The notes under the pieces are model-generated. The model saw only the letters and a program-made list of their open reading frames with translations. It made no database searches and was not told where the DNA came from. Made by a program: the position numbers and the translations under genes. Of a stretch of 60,350 nucleotides of DNA, positions 8,556 through 16,960 are shown piece after piece (position 1 is the first letter of the stretch; every line of letters starts with the position of its first letter). Origin of the DNA: Candidatus Hermodarchaeota archaeon (GTDB lineage: Archaea > Asgardarchaeota > Hermodarchaeia > Hermodarchaeales > Hermodarchaeaceae). The stretch is taken from positions 1 through 60,350 of the forward strand of contig JAEOTD010000055.1 of NCBI GenBank assembly GCA_016839995.1, read 5' to 3'.

Positions 8556-8817
8556 TTTTCTTCACCGTAATTTGGTGTACACCATCAGCCACCACATAGA
8601 GTCGCATCAGCGTCGTAGCTGCAGCGCGAAGGGCTGTAACATCGAGGGCGGTGAGGTGAAACACAAGTGATTTTTTCTTGGACGTACTGTGAAACTTGAC
8701 TCTTTTTGAATCTATCGACGTAAACTCTGGTTTAAGGGCTGACCAGATTGCCTCTTGTTTTGGGGTAGTTTCTGGATGGATGGTAATTGTGAGGTTGTAA
8801 GAATATGCGTCTACCAT
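8548..8817 (-). CDS. pcc1: KEOPS complex subunit Pcc1
   Basis: Pcc1 forms the central dimer of KEOPS and binds Kae1. The 89-residue protein has the family pattern: a strand, the helix beginning EAIWSALKPEFTSIDSKR, a second strand pair, and LTALDVTALRAAATTLMRLYVVAD near the C-terminus. It overlaps both neighbours (Brix by 7 nt, pfdB by 8 nt), indicating co-translation. Placement between Brix and pfdB is a known archaeal arrangement and supports the call. Confidence 0.88.
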   Translation of the reverse strand: MVDAYSYNLTITIHPETTPKQEAIWSALKPEFTSIDSKRVKFHSTSKKKSLVFHLTALDVTALRAAATTLMRLYVVADGVHQITVKKNG

Positions 8818-9371
8818 CGTTTTTGCTCTCCCATGGGCCGGGTTAGGAAGTGTTTTACTTTCATTGAAGGACCGAGGAGCTGAGTTTCGTCTGGTGAGAC
8901 AAAATCCATTGCCTTATACCGTGATATGCCGACGCGGAAGACCGCTGTATTGTTTTTCAGGGTTTCAAGTGAATCACGGTCAATGTAAGGAACATTGAGG
9001 GCGTCAGCAAGGAGGGTTGCTTTCTTGGCATCATAGGGTCTATCGGGAAGCACAACCAGCTTCTTGATATTACGGGTTTGTGCATCCTGTACTTCTCGGA
9101 GAAGTTGAATCGATTTGATAATAACTGTGGGAGGGTAAAATTCCCAAGTATCTCCGGAATAGTTTAGGAAGCCAATGCGTCCTGGACTTCCGTGAAATGC
9201 CCCCACCAGAAGTAATCGAGTGGCCCCTGCGGCATGAGCGGCTTCACAGAATTCAGCAAAGCCTTGTTTTCCACGCGTAAGTCGTATTGAGCCGGGAATA
9301 ACGCGTGTTAGTTCCTTAATGAAACTGCGAACACGTTGTGTGGGCTTTCGAGTAGTACCAATAGCGATCAC
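8811..9371 (-). CDS. Brix-domain ribosome biogenesis protein
   Basis: The archaeal single-domain relative of Imp4/Rpf/Brx1, acting in pre-rRNA processing and subunit assembly. The N-terminus IAIGTTRKPTQRVRSFIKEL and the following GSIRLTRGKQGF segment are the Brix sigma-70-like motif region; 186 residues is full length for the archaeal form. It overlaps eL43 upstream and pcc1 downstream by a few nt. The rpoP (Rpo12) gene often found between eL43 and Brix is absent here. Confidence 0.88.
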   Translation of the reverse strand: MIAIGTTRKPTQRVRSFIKELTRVIPGSIRLTRGKQGFAEFCEAAHAAGATRLLLVGAFHGSPGRIGFLNYSGDTWEFYPPTVIIKSIQLLREVQDAQTRNIKKLVVLPDRPYDAKKATLLADALNVPYIDRDSLETLKNNTAVFRVGISRYKAMDFVSPDETQLLGPSMKVKHFLTRPMGEQKRW

Positions 9372-9643
9372 GTTGTTCGCCGACTGACCGACCGTTCACG
9401 AAAAGACCGGAGAATCTTTTGTGCATCCGTCGCAGGGATATAGGCACCACCTGTGAAGGTGTGGCCACATTTTCGACAACTCCAAATCCCTGTCGATATT
9501 CGGCGGACCGCCTTGGTTTGACAACTCGGACACTTGTGCTTGGCTTTCATGTTTTGCTCAATTTTTGCTACACGTTGACGAAGGGTGACGCCATATCTGG
9601 CACCAAACCTTCCTGCTGTTCCGGCTTTTTTCGTACGTCCCAT
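9368..9643 (-). CDS. rpl37ae: Ribosomal protein eL43 (L37Ae)
   Basis: A large-subunit zinc-ribbon protein. The N-terminal GRTKKAGTAGRFGARYGVTLR and the four zinc-binding cysteines (CPSC at 43 region, CRKC at 60 region) are all present. A longer frame opens at a GTG (9655) overlapping rrp42. I chose the ATG at 9643 because it starts the conserved MGRTKK and is preceded at good distance by GGGTGAG. It gives 91 residues. Confidence 0.95.
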   Translation of the reverse strand: MGRTKKAGTAGRFGARYGVTLRQRVAKIEQNMKAKHKCPSCQTKAVRRISTGIWSCRKCGHTFTGGAYIPATDAQKILRSFRERSVSRRTT

Positions 9644-9651
9644 TGGAGGAC

Positions 9652-10446
9652 TCACCCTTTGGGAAGCTGTTTCCTCAGCTTTTTAACAATTTTGCTCGCG
9701 CGTTCTATACAGTCTGTGACTTCCTGACGACTGAAAGGTGTGGCTCCCCACTTTTGTATCGCAGCGATTGTATCGTCGCCATCAATAGCAATAGAGATTC
9801 GCGCCTCCAACACCCGTTCCTCTGCAAGATTTGGATCGACAAATATGCTATCCCCAATCTTCCCGAAAGTAACCGTCAGCGGCGGAGGCCCCATTTTAAG
9901 TGACGTTGTAGTTTCTAGAACTTCGGCTTCGCCTTCGTCGGTGATTTTCACCTGCGGAAGCTTTGTCTTCATGAGCGCGCTAACAGCGGCGATGGAAGCA
10001 ACATCGATAAGATTTCCGTGATCTGCAAGAATATACAGATCTACTAACACCAGGTATACGAATGCGCCAGCCTTAATGCACAAGTCACTCCGACTGATGG
10101 CATTCGAGTGACGAATACCTCGATCAACGACTCGCGCTAGTTCAATAGCCTGTTCGCCAGGAGGGCCTAATTCAAAGGTTGGTGATGCAATTGGGAACAG
10201 TTCGGAAGAAGTAATGACAACCCCTTCATCTGGTGTGTCAGGAAATGGTTTCCCAACCTGAATCTTCACACCCGCCAAGACACGAGTCTTACCTAACCGG
10301 GCTTCTGCAGAACCTTCAGCCTTCGTTATACGGTCCTGTGTAACTGAAACGGGGCGAACATCATCAAAGCCCCGACCATCAAGGCGTTTTCCTTCACGTA
10401 ACAGAGAAATTATCTGTTCGCGTTCAATTTCTGTAATGACATCCAT
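9652..10446 (-). CDS. rrp42: Exosome subunit Rrp42
   Basis: The non-catalytic RNase PH-like subunit of the archaeal exosome hexameric ring. It has the characteristic REGKRLDGRGFDDVRPV near the N-terminus and SPTFELGPPGEQAIELARVVDRG, full length at 264 residues. It pairs with Rrp41 (immediately upstream, 6 nt away) to form the phosphorolytic ring. The upstream rrp41 and rrp4 complete the complex. Confidence 0.96.
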   Translation of the reverse strand: MDVITEIEREQIISLLREGKRLDGRGFDDVRPVSVTQDRITKAEGSAEARLGKTRVLAGVKIQVGKPFPDTPDEGVVITSSELFPIASPTFELGPPGEQAIELARVVDRGIRHSNAISRSDLCIKAGAFVYLVLVDLYILADHGNLIDVASIAAVSALMKTKLPQVKITDEGEAEVLETTTSLKMGPPPLTVTFGKIGDSIFVDPNLAEERVLEARISIAIDGDDTIAAIQKWGATPFSRQEVTDCIERASKIVKKLRKQLPKG

Positions 10447-10452
10447 GTTTAA

Positions 10453-11367
10453 TCACTCCTTGGTCTCTGAACCCTCATCCTTTGTTTTCGAGCTCTTGCT
10501 CTTCTTAGTAGTCTTGGGCTTCGCGTCTTTCTTCTCAGTCTTTGCCCGTTTGATGCGCTTTTTCGTAACCTTGGGTTCTTCTTCCGGTTTCTCTTCCATC
10601 TCTTTGGGAGCGTCTTTGTCTTCACCAATCTTTTCCCGAATTTGGGCATATTTTTCGAGAAGCACAGCTCGCTGCATTTCTTGGATTTGATGAATTCCTT
10701 CTTCTCCCATTCGAAGAGCTTCACTAAACTCTGCTGGAGTTAGTTTTCCATCCATTTGGAGAAGAGTGATTTCACCACGATCCGGAGCCATTGCCAGTGG
10801 TACATCAGCATCTCCGATTTTGTCTTCGATATCACTCAAATCCAAAACGACTTTGCCATCAATCTTTCCTGCCGCAACTCCCGCAACGAGTCCTCGCATG
10901 GGGATTCCGGCGTCGGCAAGGGCTAATGACGCTGCTGTGACGCTCGCACATCTTGATCCTCCATCGGCTTCAAGAACCATGATAAAAACATCAATTACTG
11001 CACGAGGGTACATCTTCAGAAATAGCATAGGTTCAAGTGCTTGACGTAGAACCATTGAAATTTCATGTTCTCGACGACTTGGAGCAGGACGTTTTCGGTC
11101 AGACACAGAAAACGTCGCCATCCGATATATTACGCGGAGCAGGACACGATCTGATTGGGCTAGATGACGCGGATGGAGTTCGCGCGGGCCGTACACCGCG
11201 GCTACAATCTTGTTTCTGCCATGTTCAATGTAAGCAGATCCATCTGCGCGACTAAGATTGCCCACTTGCAATTTTATTGGTCGTAGTTCATCGAGTTTTC
11301 GACCATCTGCACGTCGCCCTTTTGCATCTATCAATGGCTGTTCTGCTTCAGCTTTTTTCTCACTCAT
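10453..11367 (-). CDS. rrp41: Exosome catalytic subunit Rrp41 with charged C-terminal tail
   Basis: The phosphorolytic 3'-5' exoribonuclease subunit. The core has GRRADGRKLDELRPI, the RPAPSRREHEISM RNA/phosphate-binding segment and IGDADVPLAMAP with the catalytic aspartate. After about residue 240 comes a roughly 60-residue Glu/Lys-rich tail (KKRIKRAKTEKKDAKPK) not needed for the fold. I chose ATG 11367 because GGTGA lies 5 nt upstream; an in-frame ATG at 11379 would overlap the rrp4 stop region. Confidence 0.95.
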   Translation of the reverse strand: MSEKKAEAEQPLIDAKGRRADGRKLDELRPIKLQVGNLSRADGSAYIEHGRNKIVAAVYGPRELHPRHLAQSDRVLLRVIYRMATFSVSDRKRPAPSRREHEISMVLRQALEPMLFLKMYPRAVIDVFIMVLEADGGSRCASVTAASLALADAGIPMRGLVAGVAAGKIDGKVVLDLSDIEDKIGDADVPLAMAPDRGEITLLQMDGKLTPAEFSEALRMGEEGIHQIQEMQRAVLLEKYAQIREKIGEDKDAPKEMEEKPEEEPKVTKKRIKRAKTEKKDAKPKTTKKSKSSKTKDEGSETKE

Positions 11368-11368
11368 T

Positions 11369-12070
11369 TTATTCACCATTTAATTCCGCAAGCTTTTGAT
11401 TTATGAAATCCCGAACACGATCAGTTAATCCACTAGTATGTGCTTCGCGTTCGATTTGTCGAATTGCTTCAGTTGCAATTTTCATGCGCTTAGGATTCCC
11501 CTTTACCCACACTATTCCGTTTTGCCCGACGACAATATCAATCTGAAGATCTGATTTGAGCATATTAATCATAGACCCTTTTCGACCAATTAGCCGTGGG
11601 ACACGAGTAGGAATAATGGTTAGAAGCATCCCACCACGAACCTTTCCAAGACCTCGACCTAGAGTGGTAACCAAGGGATCTCTTGTTCGGTCTGCTGCAA
11701 TGATTTCAGCGACCACCGTTTCACCTATGTCATAGTATCTTCTGAGGTTTTCTTTAGCGTGGACTGCATCTCGACGGGATAATGCATGCATGACGGGAAG
11801 CATTGCTGGGTATGGGCTGTGAAAATCAAGTAGCCATCCATTCAGCGTAACTTCCACAACGTTGCCAATTATGATATCACGAACCTTTGGAATATATTGT
11901 CCCTTCAGGGGAACAACATAGACCGTTTTGCCTTTCATTTTCGCCACACCGATAACTGAGGCGAATACTTTCTCTTGTTCTTTGTAGGCTCCATCACCAT
12001 TTCGAAAATCGCCTTCGGCGAGGAGCTGTCCAGGAACGACAATATCTTGTTGTTCAAAATGAATTGACAC
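11369..12070 (-). CDS. rrp4: Exosome RNA-binding subunit Rrp4
   Basis: The cap subunit that binds RNA above the exosome ring. The N-terminal region, S1 domain (about 60-140) and KH domain with the GxxG loop IGRKGSMIN are visible in order; 233 residues is normal. The stop is separated from the preferred rrp41 start by one nucleotide, so the two are translationally coupled. The gene order rrp4-rrp41-rrp42 is the conserved archaeal exosome order. Confidence 0.95.
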   Translation of the reverse strand: MSIHFEQQDIVVPGQLLAEGDFRNGDGAYKEQEKVFASVIGVAKMKGKTVYVVPLKGQYIPKVRDIIIGNVVEVTLNGWLLDFHSPYPAMLPVMHALSRRDAVHAKENLRRYYDIGETVVAEIIAADRTRDPLVTTLGRGLGKVRGGMLLTIIPTRVPRLIGRKGSMINMLKSDLQIDIVVGQNGIVWVKGNPKRMKIATEAIRQIEREAHTSGLTDRVRDFINQKLAELNGE

Positions 12071-12085
12071 GGTTGGTTTAGCCTC

Positions 12086-12826
12086 CTATAGTGTTTCCTT
12101 TTTCAAAATTTTGATTTCAGCTCGACCACGAGTAAGATTATTGAGGGCATCAATGAGTTCCCCGCGAAGTCCAGCCGGAACCTCAACGATGGCAATCCAT
12201 GACCCATCCTTTTGCCATTCTTCCTTCACGATATGTCCTTGACGTTCTACAATTCCGTAGCCTTTGGGAGCAAAGTCGGGAGGGATTTTCACCGCGATTT
12301 GTTGGATTTCCATACGGATCGGGATGATGGGTGCCAATGCCTTGACTACTTCACGGGCTTGTTCTTCTGCACTCTGAGTAGAGTCAATTACGACATGAGC
12401 TTCTTCCATCGCGGATTCAATACGTGTTGGTGGATGCGGTAGACCAGTTTTGGGATTGATTGAGTTACGGACGATGATGTCAATTACTTGCCGTCGCCGT
12501 TTCTCCACCATCTCACGACGTTGTTCGGTCGTAAGTTGAAGAGAGCCTTTTTCAAGAATTACGCGAGCGATTTCAAGTTCATCCGTGGTTCCAAAGGCTT
12601 CTTCCAGCGCTTCAATTGGAGATTTTTTACTTCGAAGTGCATCTTCAAAGATTGTTTCTCCACGAAGTATTTCTCGAAATTCGATGTCTTCTCCCTGCTT
12701 GAAGTTCCAAGCTAATTTGGGATCAACAATAATTTCGAATCGATGCCCATGGGTTTCTAATTGGGCTAAAGCTGCATCACCTAGATCGACACGTTTGTCG
12801 CCGCGCATTCCACCCATTCCAGACAT
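12086..12826 (-). CDS. sdo1: SBDS ribosome maturation protein
   Basis: The archaeal homologue of Shwachman-Bodian-Diamond protein, which with an EF2-like GTPase releases aIF6 from the large subunit. The FYSH domain (HGHRFEIIVDPKLAW..FKQGEDI, residues 30-55), the central helical domain with LTTEQRREMVEKRRRQVIDII, and the C-terminal ferredoxin-like domain are all present. ATG 12826 was chosen because GGTGA lies 5 nt upstream; the frame also extends to a GTG at 12835. Confidence 0.94.
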   Translation of the reverse strand: MSGMGGMRGDKRVDLGDAALAQLETHGHRFEIIVDPKLAWNFKQGEDIEFREILRGETIFEDALRSKKSPIEALEEAFGTTDELEIARVILEKGSLQLTTEQRREMVEKRRRQVIDIIVRNSINPKTGLPHPPTRIESAMEEAHVVIDSTQSAEEQAREVVKALAPIIPIRMEIQQIAVKIPPDFAPKGYGIVERQGHIVKEEWQKDGSWIAIVEVPAGLRGELIDALNNLTRGRAEIKILKKETL

Positions 12827-12846
12827 GACATTCACCTTTCCTTAGA

Positions 12847-13569
12847 TTACGCCGAATTCAAGATTTGTTGAATGGCCTTTTCTTTTAGTTGCACGAATTT
12901 CTTATCCGCGGTTGTTACTTTGGCAGCTACAAGTCCCTCAGGTTGGAGGGGAGTGGCATTGGTTTCCTTATGTATTCGAATGGCGAGATGTAGAGCTTCC
13001 TCAACGGTGAGAGAAGGGGAATATTCTTTTTCCAGCATTGAATTCATTTGGTCAGCACCCATACCAACTGCATGGGCCTTATAGCTCCAAAAGGCTCCAA
13101 TTGGCGTTGTGAGATAGAGTTGAGGTGCTGAGTCAACACCGATGAGGAGCATGGACACCCCATAGGGTCGGGTTCCTCCTTGCTGAGTGTAAGATTGAAT
13201 ATGGTCACTGACTTTCTTACTTAGCGTTTTTACTGGAATCGGTTCATCGAAAGTTAAGTGGTTGATTTGCGCCAGCTCACGGGTGTATCGTACAAGATGG
13301 CGTGCATCACCTGACAGCCCCGCAATTGCGGTACCAATCGATGTGTCAATAGTGAAGATTTTGTCATTGTGGTTGGGTTCCTGAAGAGCATGTTTTCTTA
13401 GTGCTGCGGTTAATACCACACCATCTGAACCGCGAATTCCCATGATTGGAGTACCCTTTCGAACCGCCTCAAAGGCGTATTCAACCTGAAATAGGCGTCC
13501 CTCTGGACTAAATGTAGTTAAGGCAATATCATAGCTTTGGGTGTTACCTAACAACGAGGGGTCCTCCAT
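12847..13569 (-). CDS. psmA: Proteasome alpha subunit
   Basis: Forms the outer rings of the 20S proteasome and gates substrate entry. It has the alpha signature YDIALTTFSPEGRLFQVEYAFEAV near the N-terminus and no propeptide; 240 residues is standard. It is the first gene of the exosome/proteasome superoperon and lies about 80 nt downstream of a TATA-like element. No psmB gene is in the window. Confidence 0.96.
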   Translation of the reverse strand: MEDPSLLGNTQSYDIALTTFSPEGRLFQVEYAFEAVRKGTPIMGIRGSDGVVLTAALRKHALQEPNHNDKIFTIDTSIGTAIAGLSGDARHLVRYTRELAQINHLTFDEPIPVKTLSKKVSDHIQSYTQQGGTRPYGVSMLLIGVDSAPQLYLTTPIGAFWSYKAHAVGMGADQMNSMLEKEYSPSLTVEEALHLAIRIHKETNATPLQPEGLVAAKVTTADKKFVQLKEKAIQQILNSA

Positions 13570-13650
13570 AAACGCCTAATAAGAAGGGAGTTGTGTGAAA
13601 GCCCTCTTACTTTTCGTTGGTCTTGTAGGTTTGCCGTTTAGGAGTTGCAC

Positions 13651-13660
13651 CTTTAAAATC
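13651..13660 (-). promoter_or_regulatory. Putative TATA box for the psmA-exosome superoperon
   Basis: On the minus strand the sequence reads GATTTTAAAG, a good archaeal TATA-like element, 82 nt upstream of the psmA start. It lies in the 131-nt gap between the 13701-14081 gene and psmA, which holds no gene that I can support. The predicted leader would be about 55 nt. Confidence 0.5.
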
Positions 13661-13700
13661 TTGTTATTGACGAAGCCGATTTTTTTTGTCCAACCAGAGG

Positions 13701-14081
13701 CTAATCTTGGGCTTGGTGGAGATAGTAGATTACTCCAATACAAAGGAGTCCCGTTAAGAGGGCATGAAGCCATCCAAAGCCAACAAAGGCAATCACGACG
13801 ATAATTGCTAGAAAGATGATGAGTTCAAACCACCCGGCAGTTTCACCATAATATTCACGAAGATTGCCAAAAAGAATTACAAGTCCAATGAAGATTAGAA
13901 CAAGGAGTAGAATGGCTAAAACCCCAGCAACCACTGGACCAATGAAATCGAGAAACTGTCCAACTTGACCCCAACGAGTGATCATCAAAACAATCAATAT
14001 ACTGAAAATCACGATGACTGCTGTACTGATGATCATACTGCGGCGCATAAATCTTCGATCGCGAGACTTATTTTTTGACAT
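13701..14081 (-). CDS. Small membrane protein of unknown function
   Basis: I do not recognise this protein. It has a basic N-terminus (KNKSRDRRFMRRS) followed by three to four hydrophobic segments (about residues 17-37, 45-70, 80-105, 107-122) and a short polar tail. ATG 14081 is preferred; an in-frame TTG at 14093 is also possible. It lies between psmA and the divergent JAMM gene and may be monocistronic. Its only hint of role is position beside the proteasome operon. Confidence 0.6.
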   Translation of the reverse strand: MSKNKSRDRRFMRRSMIISTAVIVIFSILIVLMITRWGQVGQFLDFIGPVVAGVLAILLLVLIFIGLVILFGNLREYYGETAGWFELIIFLAIIVVIAFVGFGWLHALLTGLLCIGVIYYLHQAQD

Positions 14082-14139
14082 CGCTCGGGGCAACCTCGTA
14101 TCGTTTGGCTTGAGATGCGAAGACTCAAAAGGTGAGAAG

Positions 14140-14147
14140 CTTTTAAG
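14140..14147 (+). promoter_or_regulatory. TATA box for a probably leaderless JAMM gene
   Basis: CTTTTAAG lies 22-29 nt upstream of the ATG at 14169, the spacing expected if transcription starts at or next to the start codon. No Shine-Dalgarno sequence is seen before the ATG, which agrees with leaderless translation. Confidence 0.5.
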
Positions 14148-14168
14148 TCTTTGGCTGGGGGTTCACCT

Positions 14169-14606
14169 ATGGCTCAGCCCCGCGTCGCTCGAATTCAGTT
14201 GACATCACTCCAAAGGCGGCAATTATATGGAGTGCGTAGACGTGCGTGGCCTAACGAGGGGTGTGCACTACTTCTTGGAACCTTTAGTGAAGGGGGTCTA
14301 ATTGCTCGTGTTTTTCGTGTCGCTGAAACGAAAAATATCGCGAATTCAATGTCAGCATTTGAAATTGATCCCGAACATCAATACTGTATTCTCGCAGCAG
14401 CCTCAAAAGAAGGATTGGAGCAGGTGGGCATTTATCATTCGCACCCCGCACCCCCCGAGCCTTCGGAAAGTGACTTAGAATTCATGAAATACAATCCTTG
14501 CGTTTGGGTCATAGATGGCAGAAAACGCCTGCGGTTTCGAATGAAAGCGTATCAATTGTGGCAAGGATTCCTTTTATCCGTTGATATTGATATTGTGCCC
14601 GAATAA
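14169..14606 (+). CDS. JAMM/MPN+ (JAB1-like) metalloprotease
   Basis: A predicted zinc isopeptidase of the Rpn11/CSN5/AfJAMM family, which removes ubiquitin-like proteins or processes sulfur-carrier proteins. The motif GIYHSHPAPPEPSESDLEF carries both histidines, the serine and the aspartate. An upstream glutamate in NEGCALLLG supplies the general base. The spacer between the second His and the Ser is six residues rather than the usual seven. At 145 residues it is a stand-alone MPN domain. ATG 14169 is favoured over a TTG at 14151 by the TATA spacing. Confidence 0.82.
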   Translation: MAQPRVARIQLTSLQRRQLYGVRRRAWPNEGCALLLGTFSEGGLIARVFRVAETKNIANSMSAFEIDPEHQYCILAAASKEGLEQVGIYHSHPAPPEPSESDLEFMKYNPCVWVIDGRKRLRFRMKAYQLWQGFLLSVDIDIVPE

Positions 14607-14773
14607 GAGGTGGGGGCTCTCGGCTCGTCGCGAGATCGTCATAGCACAAGGCTCAGTTTGGAGCGGCGGGGCTTCACTGAACCCCGGAGACTTTGACGAC
14701 AAGGCGAGTTTTATCTGTTTTGGCGCAGATTTCAAAATCAAGGAAAGTAACTGAATTCGCTGTTGATTGAACC
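14607..14773. other. GC-rich noncoding gap with inverted repeats
   Basis: No supported gene. The segment between the JAMM gene and rnp2 is clearly more GC-rich than its surroundings and can form two hairpins: a CGGGG/CCCCG stem around 14674-14700, and a CTCG/CGAG stem around 14625-14640. It could hold bidirectional termination signals for the convergent genes or a small RNA; nothing decides between them. Confidence 0.3.
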
Positions 14774-15130
14774 CTATCGGTGTTTCCGAGGTCTGACAAC
14801 ATCTTGAGCGTTAAGTTTAGGGAGATGAGCCACGGCTTTGCGAATTGTACCGCTAATACCAACGATATGAAAAATAAGGGGTATCGAATTGATTTCCGTT
14901 ATCGTGGCTAGAGCAGCTCGGAGGGGTCGAACCTGAGTATGTTGGCAGCGAATAATGGCACTCTGTTCTTTGGGGTGATAGGACGTTAACCAAAAACCAA
15001 TGCGACTTACACCTAATTCTCCGTATAGTGCTTGTAATTGTTGCCAGATGGCATTTCGGAAATTTGATTCGGGAGGGAGTTTGTGCGAAGTGTGAATTTG
15101 TACTGCTAGATAGCGTTGCCTCGGTCGCAT
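14774..15130 (-). CDS. rnp2: Ribonuclease P protein component 2 (Pop5)
   Basis: A protein subunit of RNase P that, with Rpp30, activates the catalytic RNA for tRNA 5' processing. The N-terminus RQRYLAVQIHTS and the later ELGVSRIGFWLTSYHPKEQSAIIRCQHTQVRPLRAAL region fit the Rpp14/Pop5 fold; 118 residues is typical. It is the distal gene after rnp3, only 2 nt apart, in the common archaeal eL15-COG1325-rnp3-rnp2 order. Confidence 0.88.
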   Translation of the reverse strand: MRPRQRYLAVQIHTSHKLPPESNFRNAIWQQLQALYGELGVSRIGFWLTSYHPKEQSAIIRCQHTQVRPLRAALATITEINSIPLIFHIVGISGTIRKAVAHLPKLNAQDVVRPRKHR

Positions 15131-15132
15131 TG

Positions 15133-15816
15133 CTAAGATTCCCTCCTTGACGACGTTTTTTTCTGCCCTCTTGAAGGCTGGAGGGAAGATACAAGGTCCC
15201 TTGGTCCTTGATTCATAGCCATTTTTGCAGTTTCCTCGGGGACTGATGCCAGGTAACTTAACGCTTCTAAATCTTTGGAAGCTCGAAGCTCACAGGAATG
15301 TGTAGCTCCAGAAGTAAGAATGAGTTTACAATCAGCTCGAACAATATGATCCAATGCAGTGTGCATCACACGTATTAACCGAGATCGAAGTGAGCCTGTA
15401 TGAGTAAGAAGCCTGTGAAGGCAAATTTCGATTGGTTTGCCATGCTTTGCTATTGTCCGTGCAACTTGTGAATCAATTACTTGAAAATCTTCTATTTCTT
15501 TGAGCAGAATCATGTGAACGTCTGGTATTTGAGCTGCGGCAAGCCATATTGGCTTAGTTCGACCATGAATAATAAGAAGATCAACCTGTTTTAGATGCTT
15601 ATTCACATGGAATCGAAGACGCGACGCGCTTCGTGGAGAAAAGGTGAATCGATGAAGCAGCTCAAGGCTTTCAGGGCAATTTTTGATTGAAAAGGGTTTG
15701 AGTGAATCGATTGCTAATCCATCAAAGCCCAGTGTAGATACTTGTTTCAGAAGGCGGTCAACCTCCATTTCGGTGTTCTTTGAGGGCAACCGAACATGGA
15801 GATCATAGGTCCGCAT
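15133..15816 (-). CDS. rnp3: Ribonuclease P protein component 3 (Rpp30)
   Basis: The Rpp30 subunit, a PHP-like TIM barrel without the metal site. MRTYDLHVR at the start, GFDGLAIDS, and the segment ending LILTSGATHSCELRASKDLEALSYL are the family landmarks; 227 residues is close to the usual length. The last 25 residues (SRGQKKTSSRRES) are basic and probably disordered. Confidence 0.88.
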   Translation of the reverse strand: MRTYDLHVRLPSKNTEMEVDRLLKQVSTLGFDGLAIDSLKPFSIKNCPESLELLHRFTFSPRSASRLRFHVNKHLKQVDLLIIHGRTKPIWLAAAQIPDVHMILLKEIEDFQVIDSQVARTIAKHGKPIEICLHRLLTHTGSLRSRLIRVMHTALDHIVRADCKLILTSGATHSCELRASKDLEALSYLASVPEETAKMAMNQGPRDLVSSLQPSRGQKKTSSRRES

Positions 15817-15828
15817 TTTCTTCCAATC

Positions 15829-16287
15829 CTAGATAAGGTTGAACTCACGACAACTAGTTTCAATCTCATTGAGTGTTGGTTTTCGCCCGGAAAACCGAAT
15901 CACCAAGCGGATTGAATCACCGCGATTAATTATCCGTATTCGTCCTTGATAAGCCTCCTGTTTATCAAGGCGGAGAAAGAGGTGTCCCTTTGTGTTGACA
16001 CGCGAGGGAAAAGTTTGAGCGAGCTGGTTCCGATCCTCGGATGGTAGCTGTTGCCCAATGGCGGAGATGGTCTGTCTAACGAGGGCTTGCTGCGTTAGCT
16101 GGGTTTCAATGCGAAATATTGGATTATGATAGTGTCCTCGCAGTTTCGTAGTTTTGAAGTGGAGATTTTTTTGGATACTCTGGGGAAAAATTTGCTCAAT
16201 TGCTGTTCTAACCTTGTCGGCATCTTCGGTGGCTTGAACAGCAGCTTGAACATCTAGACGAACCGGTCCGCTTTCATTTGCGGCCAC
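15829..16287 (-). CDS. Predicted exosome-associated RNA-binding protein (COG1325/DUF54 type)
   Basis: A 152-residue protein in the conserved slot between eL15 and rnp3, where archaea encode a COG1325 RNA-binding protein proposed to work with the exosome. The sequence has an alpha/beta fold with IEQIFP near the start and RVNTKGHLFLRLDKQEAYQGRIRI in the second half, which matches that family. The molecular role is not established; the call rests on both position and sequence. Confidence 0.75.
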   Translation of the reverse strand: MAANESGPVRLDVQAAVQATEDADKVRTAIEQIFPQSIQKNLHFKTTKLRGHYHNPIFRIETQLTQQALVRQTISAIGQQLPSEDRNQLAQTFPSRVNTKGHLFLRLDKQEAYQGRIRIINRGDSIRLVIRFSGRKPTLNEIETSCREFNLI

Positions 16288-16319
16288 GGATTAAGCACTC
16301 TCCAAAAGGGGATCATCTA

Positions 16320-16895
16320 TTATTTCCCACGACGCCCATATTTACCAATACTGGGACGGAGTTTTTCTGTGCCTGTACCTCGGTGGCGTAGACCACGAGA
16401 GGTTTTACCAGCAGGTGATAAACCTCGAAACACCCGACCTTTATGAGTGGGGTCACAAATCCAGTTGATGCGAGAGTCAGCCTGGATAACCGGATGAGTG
16501 GGGTCCACAAGAACGATTTCGTACCAGAGGCTCTTTCCATCCTCAGCAATGTAATACGAGCCCAAGATGCGCATGTTGGGGTACTTCCGAGCGGTGCGTT
16601 CTTCGGCAATCCATTGACGACTACGCCCAGGAGTTATCTTGACGGTTCCCATCTTCTTAGGCTTCCGACCCATTGTAGGTCGCGGTTTGCGTCGCGAGCC
16701 GCGGGGAATTCGTTGGCGTACTACAATAAAACCCTGTTTTGCTCGATATCCGAGTTGTCGGGCCCGATCGAGTCGTGTTGGCTTATCAATACGAGTAGTC
16801 GTGGGTTCTTTTCGCCACTCAATAAGCCGTGAACGAATAAGGGCTTTCAACTCTTTGTCATGGCTTGCATAAAGCTTGCCAATGTGCTTGTACAT
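16320..16895 (-). CDS. rpl15e: Ribosomal protein eL15
   Basis: A large-subunit protein that lies close to 23S rRNA. Nearly all conserved landmarks are seen: LIEWRKEP, RARQLGYRAKQGFIVVRQR, RRKPRPTMGRKPK, and the C-terminal GLSPAGKTSRGLRHRGTGTEKLRPS. The 191-residue length is normal for archaea. It heads the eL15-COG1325-rnp3-rnp2 operon. Confidence 0.97.
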   Translation of the reverse strand: MYKHIGKLYASHDKELKALIRSRLIEWRKEPTTTRIDKPTRLDRARQLGYRAKQGFIVVRQRIPRGSRRKPRPTMGRKPKKMGTVKITPGRSRQWIAEERTARKYPNMRILGSYYIAEDGKSLWYEIVLVDPTHPVIQADSRINWICDPTHKGRVFRGLSPAGKTSRGLRHRGTGTEKLRPSIGKYGRRGK

Positions 16896-16960
16896 TTATG
16901 TAGACGCCTCCGCGTAATAGGAGATAGCGAAACGCCATTCACTATAAAATTGTTATGCTG

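Noticed and set aside
14674..14862. 62-residue minus-strand frame at the end of rnp2
   Set aside because: It mostly overlaps Pop5 in a different frame and shows no family features.
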